The notes: a model not told the origin generated them from the letters alone. A stretch of DNA of 10,663 nucleotides from an uncultured Bacteroidales bacterium (GCA_947074165.1 CAMTOT010000070.1:1-10663), one strand, 5' to 3'. Counted from the stretch's first letter, positions 1-7,805 are shown. Numbers and translations: made by a program.

Positions 1-53
1 CGAGATCTACACCAGGACGTACACCCTTTCCCTACACGACGCTCTTCCGATCT
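1..53 (+). other. Illumina P5/i5/Read 1 adapter (artifact, not genomic)
   Basis: These bases match the 3' part of the Illumina P5 adapter. The tail of the flow-cell sequence (CGAGATCTACAC) is at 1-12, an 8-base index CAGGACGT is at 13-20, and the Read 1 primer site ending in GCTCTTCCGATCT is at 21-53. I recognise the index as TruSeq HT i5 D507. Position 25 is C where the standard primer has T, which looks like a sequencing or assembly error. Genomic sequence starts at 54. Any similarity search or ORF call should mask this stretch. Confidence 0.98.
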
Positions 54-95
54 TAAGTTTTATTATTTATACTATTTCTAACTTGATTTTTTTAT

Positions 96-138
96 AAAAA
101 AAAGGTCAGAACAGATTTATTATTTCTGTTCTGACCTT
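96..138 (-). terminator. Rho-independent terminator ending the operon
   Basis: A perfect 14-bp inverted repeat has arms at 102-115 and 125-138 (AAGGTCAGAACAGA and its complement) and a 9-nt A/T loop. On the minus strand the second arm ends in TT and runs into six more T residues (101-96), giving a strong stem followed by a U-tract. It starts 21 nt after the stop codon of the GH2 gene, the last gene read in this direction, so it most likely ends the seven-gene transcript. Read on the plus strand the stem is followed by CC and mixed sequence, so the terminator works mainly for the minus strand. Confidence 0.9.
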
Positions 139-159
139 CCATATAATACGATATTAGAA

Positions 160-3042
160 TTAGAATTCAAATGTCAACTTCATCCTTATACCTTCATCAC
201 CACTTTTAATACGTATCATTCCGGGCTGACTTTTAGGCCCATGCTGATGTATTGGTTTAAAACACCTCATACCCGGTATTTCATATAGGAAAGAAATATC
301 ACCTTGAGGGAACTCAGGGAAAATACGATCATTCATTAGTTTATTCTTTGGCTCAGCCGGAGTAAACAAACGGAAGAATAAACCGTCACTCTCAGAAAGC
401 ACATTAAACGAACCCTCATTTCCAAGAAGAGTCATCCAATACATATTGGCATGATATCCCTGAAACTCAGGATACTGTAAATTCTCAAAACTCTCTCCTG
501 TTACAACATTATTGTATTCTTTCTCCCAAATACCATAGTTATAACCTCGTTGTCTATTTTTCCACACTCGATAAGGACCTTTACCAAACCAACGCACTGC
601 AGAAACTTTCTCTTCAGGATAAGAGAATGAAAGACCGAAGTTTGTGATATTCTCCTGTATAAACGAGTCATCAAAACCACTACCTCCCGATGCTCTGTTA
701 AGCATAAGCGCATCCATATCAAGAACTCCCGTTGGATTCATTTTCCATACTACAGAGTCTAATCCTCCAAGATACTTAGCTACAAAATAAACACAGTCAT
801 CTGCTTTACGCACACTATACTCTTTAAATTTGCAGTTCATGCCTACCGGGATCGGACCATTACCAAATGATATAAGTTGTTTATTTACATAAACCGTCTT
901 AAGCATACCATCTGTCTTATCGAAAGTAACATCCACACCATTTGCTGAAAGAACAACACTGCTTGCCGTCTCAATAAAATTACTTTCAGTACGGGCCGGA
1001 TACCTATTAGTATCTTTAGCAAGCTGCTCTGATTTAAATTCAGCTGCATATTTTATTGGCCATGTCCATGTACACATAGAACTTCCGTCCGGATTATAAG
1101 CCGTCACCTCAAGGATATCGTATTCTCTGAAATTGTAAGGCAAATCAAGCTTGATTTTACCTTTATCGCCAGGAGCTATCGCAGGCAATTTGATCTCACG
1201 ACCCTTAAATTGCTGTGCCATATTATTGATATTACCGTTTTTAGACTCTTCAGCTACCGGTTTGTCATCTTTCATCTTCGGCAGTGTGGCTTTACGAAGT
1301 GAATACTCCATACGACACTGATTAAGAGACGTAAACAGATAGTTATTTGTGATAGAGAATACTCCGTTGAATGAAGGTGTGATATATACGTTGTCAAACT
1401 GAATAGGAGCCCATACATCACGCACAGTATAGTAACTACCCTCTTTCTCGCGATAAGGTCCTAAGATACCATCTGTACCGTTGCTGCCGTCAGAATCAAG
1501 AATTCCTCCTTTATCGCTTCTTTTTACGGCATTATCTGAAAAATCCCACATAAAACCACCTGCGAAAAGCGGATGAGAAGTATAATGAGCCCAGAAGTCT
1601 TCAAGACCTGCACCGTGTCCCTGATCATACATACCATGCATAAATTCAGTTGGTAAAAACACATTATACCCATTAGTAAGACGGGCTATACCTGTCTGAA
1701 AAGCAGGATAATGATGTGTATCTACCCCATTATAATCAGCCCATGGATGTACTACCTGACGTTTCTGAGGATCAAGTTCATAAAACAAACTATCTACGGA
1801 TGTACTCCATCCTCCTTCATTTCCATTATCCCAGATAACAATTGACGGATGGTTAACGTCTCTAGTGATTAATTCTGTAAGAAGTTTTGGCGCTACGTTT
1901 TTATCATATCCGTTTTGCCAACCGCATAATTCATCAAGGACAAAAAGACCTAATGAATCACACACATCAATGAAATGTTTATCTGCCGGATAATGAAATC
2001 TCACAGCATTCATATTCATTTCTTTAATTAGCTTAGCATCCTGAATACTAATATCTTTATTTGTAGTACGACCGCCGTCAGGATGAAACGAGTGACGATT
2101 AATACCTTTCATCACAACCTTAGTGCCATTCAGATAGAAACCGTCTTTTCTTCTGAATTCAAATGTTCTAAACCCGATTCTCTCTGTATGTGTATGTACA
2201 GTCTTGTTTTTGCTGTTCTTTAGGTTTAGTGTCAAAACATAAAGATTAGGAGTCTCAGGAGTCCATGCTTCAACCTTATCCCATGATGTAGATACCGTAT
2301 GTTTAGTACCTTTTCCGAGATCAAACGTCTTTGATTTAAACTTACCTTTTCCTGTCAATGGCTCAATAAATGCTTCAAGCTTATAATTAGCCGGAATATC
2401 TGATGTAAATACCTCAGCAGAGAAAGATCCGTCTGCTTTAGGATTGACAGCTATGTTTGATATATTATATTTAGGTTTGGCGGTAAGATATACAGGACGG
2501 TAGATACCACCGAATGTCCACCAGTCCGCTTTACGTTCTGAAGCGTTTATGCTATTATTCGCGGAGTGTTTAGCTACATGAACTTCAAGAATATTTTCCT
2601 TTCCCGGTATAAGCTTATCAGTTATATCATATCCGAATTCATAAAAAGCACCCTGATGCATATCTCCGGCAGACTTTCCGTTCACCTTAACCGTAGCGTC
2701 AGTCATAACTCCTTCAAATACAATTCTTACTTGTTTATCTTTCCAGTCTGAAGGCACTTTAAATGTTGTTTTATAATCACCGGTCTCCGTGCTTGGTTTT
2801 CCTCCCGGCACTTTATACCATCTGCCGTAAGTATATTCGCCAAACCCTTCAAGCTCCCATTGAGACGGTACCGCAATAGAATCCCACTTATTGCTGTTCT
2901 GACCTCCGGAACAATAAAATGCCCAGTTTTTTGTATCACCAAGCCCTGTGCCCGACAGATACATCTTTTCAGTCTTTTGAGAGAATGCAGCCCCTGCAAT
3001 CATCAAAGAAAGTAATAAAGTACAATCTCGTTTTTTCATCAT
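160..3042 (-). CDS. Exported glycoside hydrolase family 2, beta-galactosidase-like
   Basis: Predicted retaining GH2 enzyme of 960 aa, probably periplasmic, removing a beta-linked sugar (most likely galactose) from plant-glycan oligosaccharides. Residues 1-21 form a type I signal peptide with cleavage near AAFS-Q and no lipobox. The jelly-roll sugar-binding domain spans about 30-190, the immunoglobulin-like domain about 195-297 and the TIM barrel about 298-545. The acid/base is E409 in GNEGG and the probable nucleophile is E466 in PTEFMHG. N315-R316-H317 matches the LacZ-type NRH motif. Residues 700-960 resemble the LacZ small-chain domain, with WFGKGP at 818-823. The beta-glucuronidase NxKG motif was not seen. 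Barrel segments RFHYPAD (348-354) and DELCGWQ (370-376) differ from the usual LacZ sequence, so substrate is uncertain. The start is ATGATG at 3042 or 3039. It lies 19 nt after the GH105 gene and just before the terminator. Confidence 0.9.
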   Translation of the reverse strand: MMKKRDCTLLLSLMIAGAAFSQKTEKMYLSGTGLGDTKNWAFYCSGGQNSNKWDSIAVPSQWELEGFGEYTYGRWYKVPGGKPSTETGDYKTTFKVPSDWKDKQVRIVFEGVMTDATVKVNGKSAGDMHQGAFYEFGYDITDKLIPGKENILEVHVAKHSANNSINASERKADWWTFGGIYRPVYLTAKPKYNISNIAVNPKADGSFSAEVFTSDIPANYKLEAFIEPLTGKGKFKSKTFDLGKGTKHTVSTSWDKVEAWTPETPNLYVLTLNLKNSKNKTVHTHTERIGFRTFEFRRKDGFYLNGTKVVMKGINRHSFHPDGGRTTNKDISIQDAKLIKEMNMNAVRFHYPADKHFIDVCDSLGLFVLDELCGWQNGYDKNVAPKLLTELITRDVNHPSIVIWDNGNEGGWSTSVDSLFYELDPQKRQVVHPWADYNGVDTHHYPAFQTGIARLTNGYNVFLPTEFMHGMYDQGHGAGLEDFWAHYTSHPLFAGGFMWDFSDNAVKRSDKGGILDSDGSNGTDGILGPYREKEGSYYTVRDVWAPIQFDNVYITPSFNGVFSITNNYLFTSLNQCRMEYSLRKATLPKMKDDKPVAEESKNGNINNMAQQFKGREIKLPAIAPGDKGKIKLDLPYNFREYDILEVTAYNPDGSSMCTWTWPIKYAAEFKSEQLAKDTNRYPARTESNFIETASSVVLSANGVDVTFDKTDGMLKTVYVNKQLISFGNGPIPVGMNCKFKEYSVRKADDCVYFVAKYLGGLDSVVWKMNPTGVLDMDALMLNRASGGSGFDDSFIQENITNFGLSFSYPEEKVSAVRWFGKGPYRVWKNRQRGYNYGIWEKEYNNVVTGESFENLQYPEFQGYHANMYWMTLLGNEGSFNVLSESDGLFFRLFTPAEPKNKLMNDRIFPEFPQGDISFLYEIPGMRCFKPIHQHGPKSQPGMIRIKSGDEGIRMKLTFEF

Positions 3043-3061
3043 ATATTTAAGTTTAACGTTA

Positions 3062-4210
3062 TTATCTGTTCAGCTCAAGACAACCCATAATAAAGGGACC
3101 CGTAGCTTTAGCATCATTATCACGTATTCTTTCATTCACGTAATATTCAAAACTACCGTCACGATAAGGATTTCCACCCAGACCCGACACTGCGCAGCAC
3201 TTAGTGAGCGTAAGCGTATTATCCTGATTAGTCACCATAAGGTGCTTCATCAATCCCTTATACGCGTTTTCTGCTGTTTTCAGTTCTTTTTTAGGTAAAT
3301 ATCCTTTATTTACAGCTTTTGCCGTAGCATACATAAACATCGAAGTCACTGACGCCTCAGCATAATTGCCATCTCTCTGCTGCTGATCCATAACCTGATA
3401 CCATAATCCGTCTTTCTGATATTTAGGGATAGTTGTAGCAAGTCCCTTAATCATATCTATAAGTTTAGATCTGTCGGGGTGAGTTTCAGGTACAAAATCA
3501 AGAACATCCACAAGTGCCATATACCACCAGCCTATGCTTCGCCCCCAGAAATTTGGTGATTTCCCGGTCTCTTTATCTGCCCATTTCTGATTACGGCTCT
3601 CATCCCATGCGTGATAATAAAGCCCCGTTTTCTCATCATAAGTATGCTTAGCGCATATCAGAAACTGATTGACTGCCGTATCAATCCATTCAGGCTCATT
3701 AAATGCAGCTCCATATTGCGCAAGGAAAGGCGCTCCCATATATAATCCGTCAAGCCATATCTGGTGTTGATAAATTAGCTTATGCCAGAATGCACCCTCT
3801 GTAGTACGCGGATGATTTTTCATCTGTCGTACAAGCAAATCCATAGCCTTTTTATATTTCTCCTTACCTGTTTGTTCGTAAACGTCAAAAAGGACTTTAC
3901 CCGGATTGATATAATCTATATTATAGGTTTCAACCTTATATAAATGAATATCTCCGTTGTCGTTTATTATTGTATCGCACCAGTTCTCTACATAATCGAA
4001 ATATTTCTTTTCTCCTGTCGCTTTCCACATTTTAAGCATTGCGCTGCACTCTACTCCTTGTGAATACCCGAAATATAATCTTTTTCCGTGATCCGACTGC
4101 CACGCCTCAGGAAAACGTTTCATCTCCGACTCGGCAAATCTCACAGACGTCTTCTGAGAAAAAGAAAAAAGAGAGTTTAAAATAAATAGTATTAAAAATA
4201 TATTTTTCAT
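3062..4210 (-). CDS. Exported GH105 unsaturated rhamnogalacturonyl hydrolase
   Basis: Predicted hydrolase of the YteR/RhiN type (Pfam GH88 fold) that removes the 4,5-unsaturated uronic acid left at the non-reducing end after lyase cleavage, classically from delta-GalA-rhamnose. The 382-aa length is the family norm of about 370-380 plus a signal peptide at 1-19 (cleavage near FSFS-Q), which places it in the periplasm. The likely catalytic acid is D154 in QIWLDGLYMGAPFLA, matching D143 of YteR. Further family motifs are WGRSIGWW at 222-229 and YAEAS at 283-287, in an alpha/alpha-barrel pattern of tryptophan-rich helices. The ATG at 4210 is preceded by an A-rich leader without Shine-Dalgarno sequence. 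Gaps are 26 nt from the esterase and 19 nt to the GH2 gene, so co-transcription is likely. Adjacent rhamnose genes favour rhamnogalacturonan. Delta-GlcA substrates from ulvan or arabinogalactan are also known for GH105. Confidence 0.92.
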   Translation of the reverse strand: MKNIFLILFILNSLFSFSQKTSVRFAESEMKRFPEAWQSDHGKRLYFGYSQGVECSAMLKMWKATGEKKYFDYVENWCDTIINDNGDIHLYKVETYNIDYINPGKVLFDVYEQTGKEKYKKAMDLLVRQMKNHPRTTEGAFWHKLIYQHQIWLDGLYMGAPFLAQYGAAFNEPEWIDTAVNQFLICAKHTYDEKTGLYYHAWDESRNQKWADKETGKSPNFWGRSIGWWYMALVDVLDFVPETHPDRSKLIDMIKGLATTIPKYQKDGLWYQVMDQQQRDGNYAEASVTSMFMYATAKAVNKGYLPKKELKTAENAYKGLMKHLMVTNQDNTLTLTKCCAVSGLGGNPYRDGSFEYYVNERIRDNDAKATGPFIMGCLELNR

Positions 4211-4236
4211 TATAGTTTTCTGTATTTGATTTAAAA

Positions 4237-5751
4237 TTATTTACCTGTCCGGAAAGGAGACGCTGGCAATCCCGCTTCATTATAAAGATTAACTCTGAAG
4301 AACTTACCCCAGCCGTATCTCACATCCGTAGGAGAGTTTACTTTATCCGAATATACAATCACTCTCTTTCCGTCTATCTTGGCTAAAGCAGGATAAAACA
4401 CTCCGTCATCACCTGCCACTTCAAACCCTTTCAACTCGCCACCATCCGCTTTAAGTCCTTTTGCGGTATAATCAAAAGAAAGTATCGCTTTATCACCTTT
4501 CACCTTCATTGATTTATAGACCGGACCGCATGCTTCTACTTTCCTGCCGTATTCATTCTTTAAGGCCCAACGAGAAAGCCTCTCTGCCGGAATAACTTTA
4601 TTTCTCGGATGTATATCCGTTGAGTCACCAGCATCTGTTATTACAGCCATGCCTGTATATTTTATTTGTTGGAAAGTCATCAATTGCGCTTCTCTTATCT
4701 CAGCCGGCTGTTTATAATGAGGTGCTATTTGTACAAAATAGAAAGGCATCTTAGGATTATTAAACTCCGTTCTCCAGCTCTCTATCATATTATTCATCAC
4801 CCTGGTATAGGTAAAATGACGTATAGAGTTTGATTCTCCCTGATACCATATTGCTCCTTTTACCGTATAAGGCACTACCGGATGTATCATAGCGTTCCAC
4901 AACGTAGAAGCGGTTTTTACATTATTCGGATTCTTTGGTCCCGAAGGTTTTTTCATCTGAGTTTTCTCACCTCTTTGCTCCGCCTCTTTCACGGCTGCTT
5001 CATAAGCGGCAAGTTTTACTTTATACTCTGCCTGAGCCGATGGATATTCGGTCATCTCCTTAGCCTGCTGCTCCAGCACTGAGTTATAGACTGTATCGTT
5101 TTCTATAACATCACGCTTTGTCCATGACTCTGCATGAGTACTACCCCACGATGCCTGTATAAGTCCTACAGGTTGTTTTATCTCTTTATATATATTTCTC
5201 CCGAAAAGAAATCCTACCGCTGAGAAATCTCCTGCCGTCTTAGCGTCGGCAATCACCCATTCCCCTTCACAGTCGTCAAGTTCTTTCTCAGGAGATAATT
5301 TTTGCGGAATTTTAAATAGTCTGATTGAAGGATAATCTGTATCCTTAAGTTCCTCTTCTTGTGTAAAAATCCCTTTCTGCCACTTAGCGGCAGGATCTTT
5401 AGCCAGTTTAAAGTCCATATTTGACTGACCGGAGCATAACCATACTTCGCCAATCAAAATATTAGTTATAGATTTTTCATTTATCGAAATAGAGTGTCCT
5501 TCCGATGCTTTTGGAGTCTTTATTGAGGTTTTCCATTTGCCATCGTGAGCGGCTCTTACACGTATTTCTTTATCGGTCCATGATGGCTTGACAACAATCT
5601 CTTCATCAGGGTCTGCCGTGCCCCATACAGCTACATCGGTGTTCTGCTGCAAGACCATATTATCAGATAAGACTGAAGGCAGTTTCACCTCCGCAATCAC
5701 AGCGGTGGTAGAAAATAATAATACATTCAATAATAAAGGTAGTTTTTTCAT
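4237..5751 (-). CDS. Exported SGNH sialate O-acetylesterase-like esterase
   Basis: Predicted carbohydrate O-acetylesterase of the sialate 9-O-acetylesterase family (Pfam SASA), 504 aa. Next to GH105 and rhamnose genes its substrate is more likely an acetylated pectic oligosaccharide than sialic acid, which is inference. Residues 1-20 form a signal peptide (cleavage near AVIA-E). A beta-rich domain follows at about 21-100. Ser110 in SGQSNM is the nucleophile, SWGST is at 201-205, WYQGESN at 302-308, and Asp379/His381 in DIHP complete the catalytic set. Residues about 225-275 are a Lys/Glu/Ala-rich helical insertion. The start is ATG at 5751. The frame can be extended to a TTG at 5766, but that adds MNVNT ahead of a normal signal peptide and is rejected. 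A 97-nt gap with a strong hairpin separates it from rhaD, and 26 nt separate it from the GH105 gene. Confidence 0.92.
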   Translation of the reverse strand: MKKLPLLLNVLLFSTTAVIAEVKLPSVLSDNMVLQQNTDVAVWGTADPDEEIVVKPSWTDKEIRVRAAHDGKWKTSIKTPKASEGHSISINEKSITNILIGEVWLCSGQSNMDFKLAKDPAAKWQKGIFTQEEELKDTDYPSIRLFKIPQKLSPEKELDDCEGEWVIADAKTAGDFSAVGFLFGRNIYKEIKQPVGLIQASWGSTHAESWTKRDVIENDTVYNSVLEQQAKEMTEYPSAQAEYKVKLAAYEAAVKEAEQRGEKTQMKKPSGPKNPNNVKTASTLWNAMIHPVVPYTVKGAIWYQGESNSIRHFTYTRVMNNMIESWRTEFNNPKMPFYFVQIAPHYKQPAEIREAQLMTFQQIKYTGMAVITDAGDSTDIHPRNKVIPAERLSRWALKNEYGRKVEACGPVYKSMKVKGDKAILSFDYTAKGLKADGGELKGFEVAGDDGVFYPALAKIDGKRVIVYSDKVNSPTDVRYGWGKFFRVNLYNEAGLPASPFRTGK

Positions 5752-5797
5752 CGTATTTACATTCAAAAGGTAATAACAGACTTCTTTTAGAATAGCA

Positions 5798-5830
5798 ACC
5801 GGGCGCAGGCTAAAAAAAGCCGCGTCCGGT
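5798..5830 (-). other. Intergenic RNA hairpin between rhaD and esterase gene
   Basis: In the minus-strand transcript, ACCGG/CCGGU (5 bp), an A-C mismatch, CGC/GCG (3 bp), a one-base bulge and GGC/GCC (3 bp) close a loop of UUUUUUUA (5811-5818). The stem starts 18 nt after the rhaD stop codon. No U-tract follows it, so it is not a standard intrinsic terminator. Its position at the border between catabolic and exported-enzyme genes fits an RNA processing or stability element, or a partial terminator that sets lower downstream expression. The pairing is seen directly and the role is inferred. Confidence 0.6.
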
Positions 5831-5848
5831 CACATAATTCTCTATTAA

Positions 5849-6658
5849 TTATTTAGGCAGATTAAAAGCTTCTTTAAGTTCGGTCATATCTTTAGAAGAC
5901 ATACCGTCTGGCTCAAATCCCATATTTTTAGCAGTCATATAAATCTGCGCTGATTTAGACAATACGTCAATCATATCAAACGCTTCAAAAATATCCGGAC
6001 CAACAGCTGTCACACCGTGTTTCTCCCAAAGCACAACATCATAATCAGACAATTCTTTGATTGTAGCGTCAGCAAGCTCAATAGAACTTGGAAGCGCGTA
6101 AGGAATGATGCCGATACCACGCGGACAGAACGCACGCGTCTCAGGTATCATAGACCACAATAGGTTTGTCAATACATCTTTTTCCAGGAATTTAGGATTA
6201 TGGCTCATCGCTACAAGATCTATCGGATGAGTATGGATAGCCGCTTTATAACCATTACCTTTCTCAATCATATAATTGTGCATTGAAAGGTGCGCAGGTA
6301 GTTCAGATGTAGGTTTTACAGGATTATCTGCTATAATTACATAATGCTCACAGTCCTCAGTAATACGGATCACAGATCCGTTTTCCATCGGCCAGCGCGC
6401 AAGGTCACGCATACGTTTGTTTGTGCCTTTGCAAAAGAAATAAGCACCTTTAAGGTTTGGCATTGCCTTACCGATAGGAAATACTTCGCTTATAGCCGGC
6501 ATTGCCTTAATCTCTTCATCAATTACGTCTGTGATATTTACTGTGATGTTGCCTCCGTTACGCTCTGCCCATCCTTTTTGCCATAGGTAACCTGCTATCT
6601 CCGCCACTTTCTCAACTTCTCTCGCAAGAGCCGGACGGTTTTCTAAAATTGATTTCAT
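5849..6658 (-). CDS. rhaD: L-rhamnulose-1-phosphate aldolase
   Basis: Cytoplasmic class II, zinc-dependent aldolase that splits L-rhamnulose 1-phosphate into dihydroxyacetone phosphate and L-lactaldehyde, the last common step of phosphorylative rhamnose breakdown. It has 269 aa, close to the 274 aa of E. coli RhaD. The zinc ligands are H142 and H144 (IHTHP) and H214 (WEKHG), and the catalytic glutamate is E119 in SELPAH. These correspond to H141, H143, H212 and E117 of E. coli. The chosen start is ATG at 6658 (MKSILENRPALA), the usual start in Bacteroides proteins. A frame extension to GTG at 6682 adds eight residues without support. It lies 51 nt after rhaT. In Bacteroides thetaiotaomicron the equivalent gene is called rhaA. 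Codons and domain are intact. Confidence 0.96.
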   Translation of the reverse strand: MKSILENRPALAREVEKVAEIAGYLWQKGWAERNGGNITVNITDVIDEEIKAMPAISEVFPIGKAMPNLKGAYFFCKGTNKRMRDLARWPMENGSVIRITEDCEHYVIIADNPVKPTSELPAHLSMHNYMIEKGNGYKAAIHTHPIDLVAMSHNPKFLEKDVLTNLLWSMIPETRAFCPRGIGIIPYALPSSIELADATIKELSDYDVVLWEKHGVTAVGPDIFEAFDMIDVLSKSAQIYMTAKNMGFEPDGMSSKDMTELKEAFNLPK

Positions 6659-6709
6659 ATTTATTATATATCTTTTCGTCACGAAATATATTATCCGCGA
6701 CTGTTTGTT

Positions 6710-7720
6710 TTATAGATTTGGGAATATTACCGAGAAAATCAAACCGGCAAGTCCGCTCACCAATACAGCGATCGTTTTACTTGACACGCCTTTCCACTCG
6801 TCAAGAATAATGCCCCATACATTACTGAATATCACATTAAGCGACATCAGAATACTCCATGCGAAAAGAGCCATAACCGAACCCTCCGCAAAGAAGCTCT
6901 TACCAATACCAAAGCCAAAGAACTGTGAGTACCAAAGACCACCGGCAAGCGCGCAAAACATAACATTATTTACAATCAGATCTGATTTAGAATAATCTGA
7001 AAATGTTTTGTTTTTTGCATTCTGATATAAGCAATATACTGCGTTGGTAATAAATCCGCCCAATGTAACCATCATTGTAGCCGGTAAAGACTGATAAAGC
7101 GGATTAACTCCGTCGATAGTCAACGGCGTACCTGCCTGAAGTCCAAGATTGAAACAAGCGCTCATCACACCCGCTAAAAGCGCTACAAGAAGCCCTTTTG
7201 TAAGCGCGAAGTCTTTTACTGCCGCTTTTTTCTCCTCTTCGGTCATATTCTGAGCGCGAAGACTTCCCGCGTATCCGATTATTGCGATACCCATCAGAGT
7301 AAGACAAACGCCGATAAGCAAGATTAGCCCTGCTCCTTTAAACAGATTTTCGCCTGCCATGATAGCCGGAAGGATAGTACCGAAACCGGCACACGTACCA
7401 AGCGATATAGATTGCCCCATAGCTACGCCAAGGTATCTCATACTAAGACCGAAGGTAAGACCCCCCACTCCCCACAACACACCATATCCCATAGCGGAAA
7501 ACGCGGCTGCGGTATCACTGCCAAGAATATCAAACAGGCTCGAGCCAGACGGCACGGCAAGCATAGCTCCCAATAACGGGAAGATAATCCAGGCAAAAAC
7601 ACCCTGTGTAAGCCAGAAGCTTTCCCAGCTCCAGTCTTTTATTTTTTTAATTGGCACATAAGAACTTGATTGACAAAAACTCCCGATAGCGATTATCAGT
7701 AAACCGAGTAGTACATTCAT
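6710..7720 (-). CDS. rhaT: L-rhamnose/proton symporter, RhaT family
   Basis: Inner-membrane permease of 336 aa (E. coli RhaT has 344) that imports L-rhamnose with protons. It belongs to the drug/metabolite transporter superfamily (Pfam RhaT). About ten hydrophobic segments are visible: 1-16, about 36-56, 74-94, 105-120, 130-150, 176-193, 210-232, 248-270, 278-298 and 314-334. A charged, probably cytoplasmic loop at 154-172 (QNMTEEEKKA) divides the two halves. The N-terminal stretch GSFCQSSSYVPIKKIKDWSW and the segment VLWGVGGLTFGLSMRYLG are typical of the family. The ATG at 7720 follows an A/T-rich leader. It sits between isomerase and aldolase, as in the B. thetaiotaomicron rhamnose operon, where it is called rhaP. 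The nearby exported enzymes would supply its substrate in the periplasm. Confidence 0.95.
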   Translation of the reverse strand: MNVLLGLLIIAIGSFCQSSSYVPIKKIKDWSWESFWLTQGVFAWIIFPLLGAMLAVPSGSSLFDILGSDTAAAFSAMGYGVLWGVGGLTFGLSMRYLGVAMGQSISLGTCAGFGTILPAIMAGENLFKGAGLILLIGVCLTLMGIAIIGYAGSLRAQNMTEEEKKAAVKDFALTKGLLVALLAGVMSACFNLGLQAGTPLTIDGVNPLYQSLPATMMVTLGGFITNAVYCLYQNAKNKTFSDYSKSDLIVNNVMFCALAGGLWYSQFFGFGIGKSFFAEGSVMALFAWSILMSLNVIFSNVWGIILDEWKGVSSKTIAVLVSGLAGLIFSVIFPNL

Positions 7721-7762
7721 AGTATTAAATTTTTAAACATTAAACTTATAGATAATAATAAA

Positions 7763-7805
7763 CGGAATCCCGGATAAGATATTGCAATCTACCCGGGAAC
7801 CTCCG
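7763..7805 (-). other. Intergenic RNA hairpin between rhaI and rhaT
   Basis: The core is TCCCGG (7768-7773) paired with CCGGGA (7793-7798). A second, outer helix pairs CGGA (7763-7766) with TCCG (7802-7805) across a small asymmetric internal loop. The 19-nt loop holds the palindrome ATTGCAAT. On the minus strand the stem begins 12 nt after the rhaI stop codon and is followed by TTTATTATTATC, which is U-rich but not a true U-tract. It may be a processing, stability or weak attenuation site. The function is inferred and the helices are short. Confidence 0.45.

Noticed and set aside
2727..2999. Open frames of 60-100 codons overlapping the seven genes, such as 2727-2999 on the minus strand and 7359-7661 on the plus strand
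   Set aside because: They lie inside intact, recognisable genes in other frames, show no family motifs and have no separate control signals.
3000..3042. Lipoprotein signal in the GH2 enzyme because of Cys7
   Set aside because: The cysteine comes before the hydrophobic core, so it is not in a lipobox. Cleavage by signal peptidase I is more likely.
4237..5751. Esterase as a true sialic acid processing enzyme
   Set aside because: No sialidase, sialic acid lyase or transporter gene is nearby, and the family name covers many carbohydrate esterases. The context points to plant glycan.
5752..5766. Alternative TTG start for the esterase at 5766
   Set aside because: It would add MNVNT before a well-formed signal peptide that starts with MKK. 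The ATG at 5751 is the better start.
5752..5797. Possible Bacteroides-type promoter (TACCTTTTG) before the esterase
   Set aside because: The spacing within the -7 motif is off by one, no -33 TTTG is placed correctly, and the implied leader would be only a few bases long.
6659..6682. Alternative GTG start for rhaD at 6682
   Set aside because: The extra residues MTKRYIIN come from A/T-rich intergenic sequence. Known Bacteroides aldolases begin at MKSILENR.
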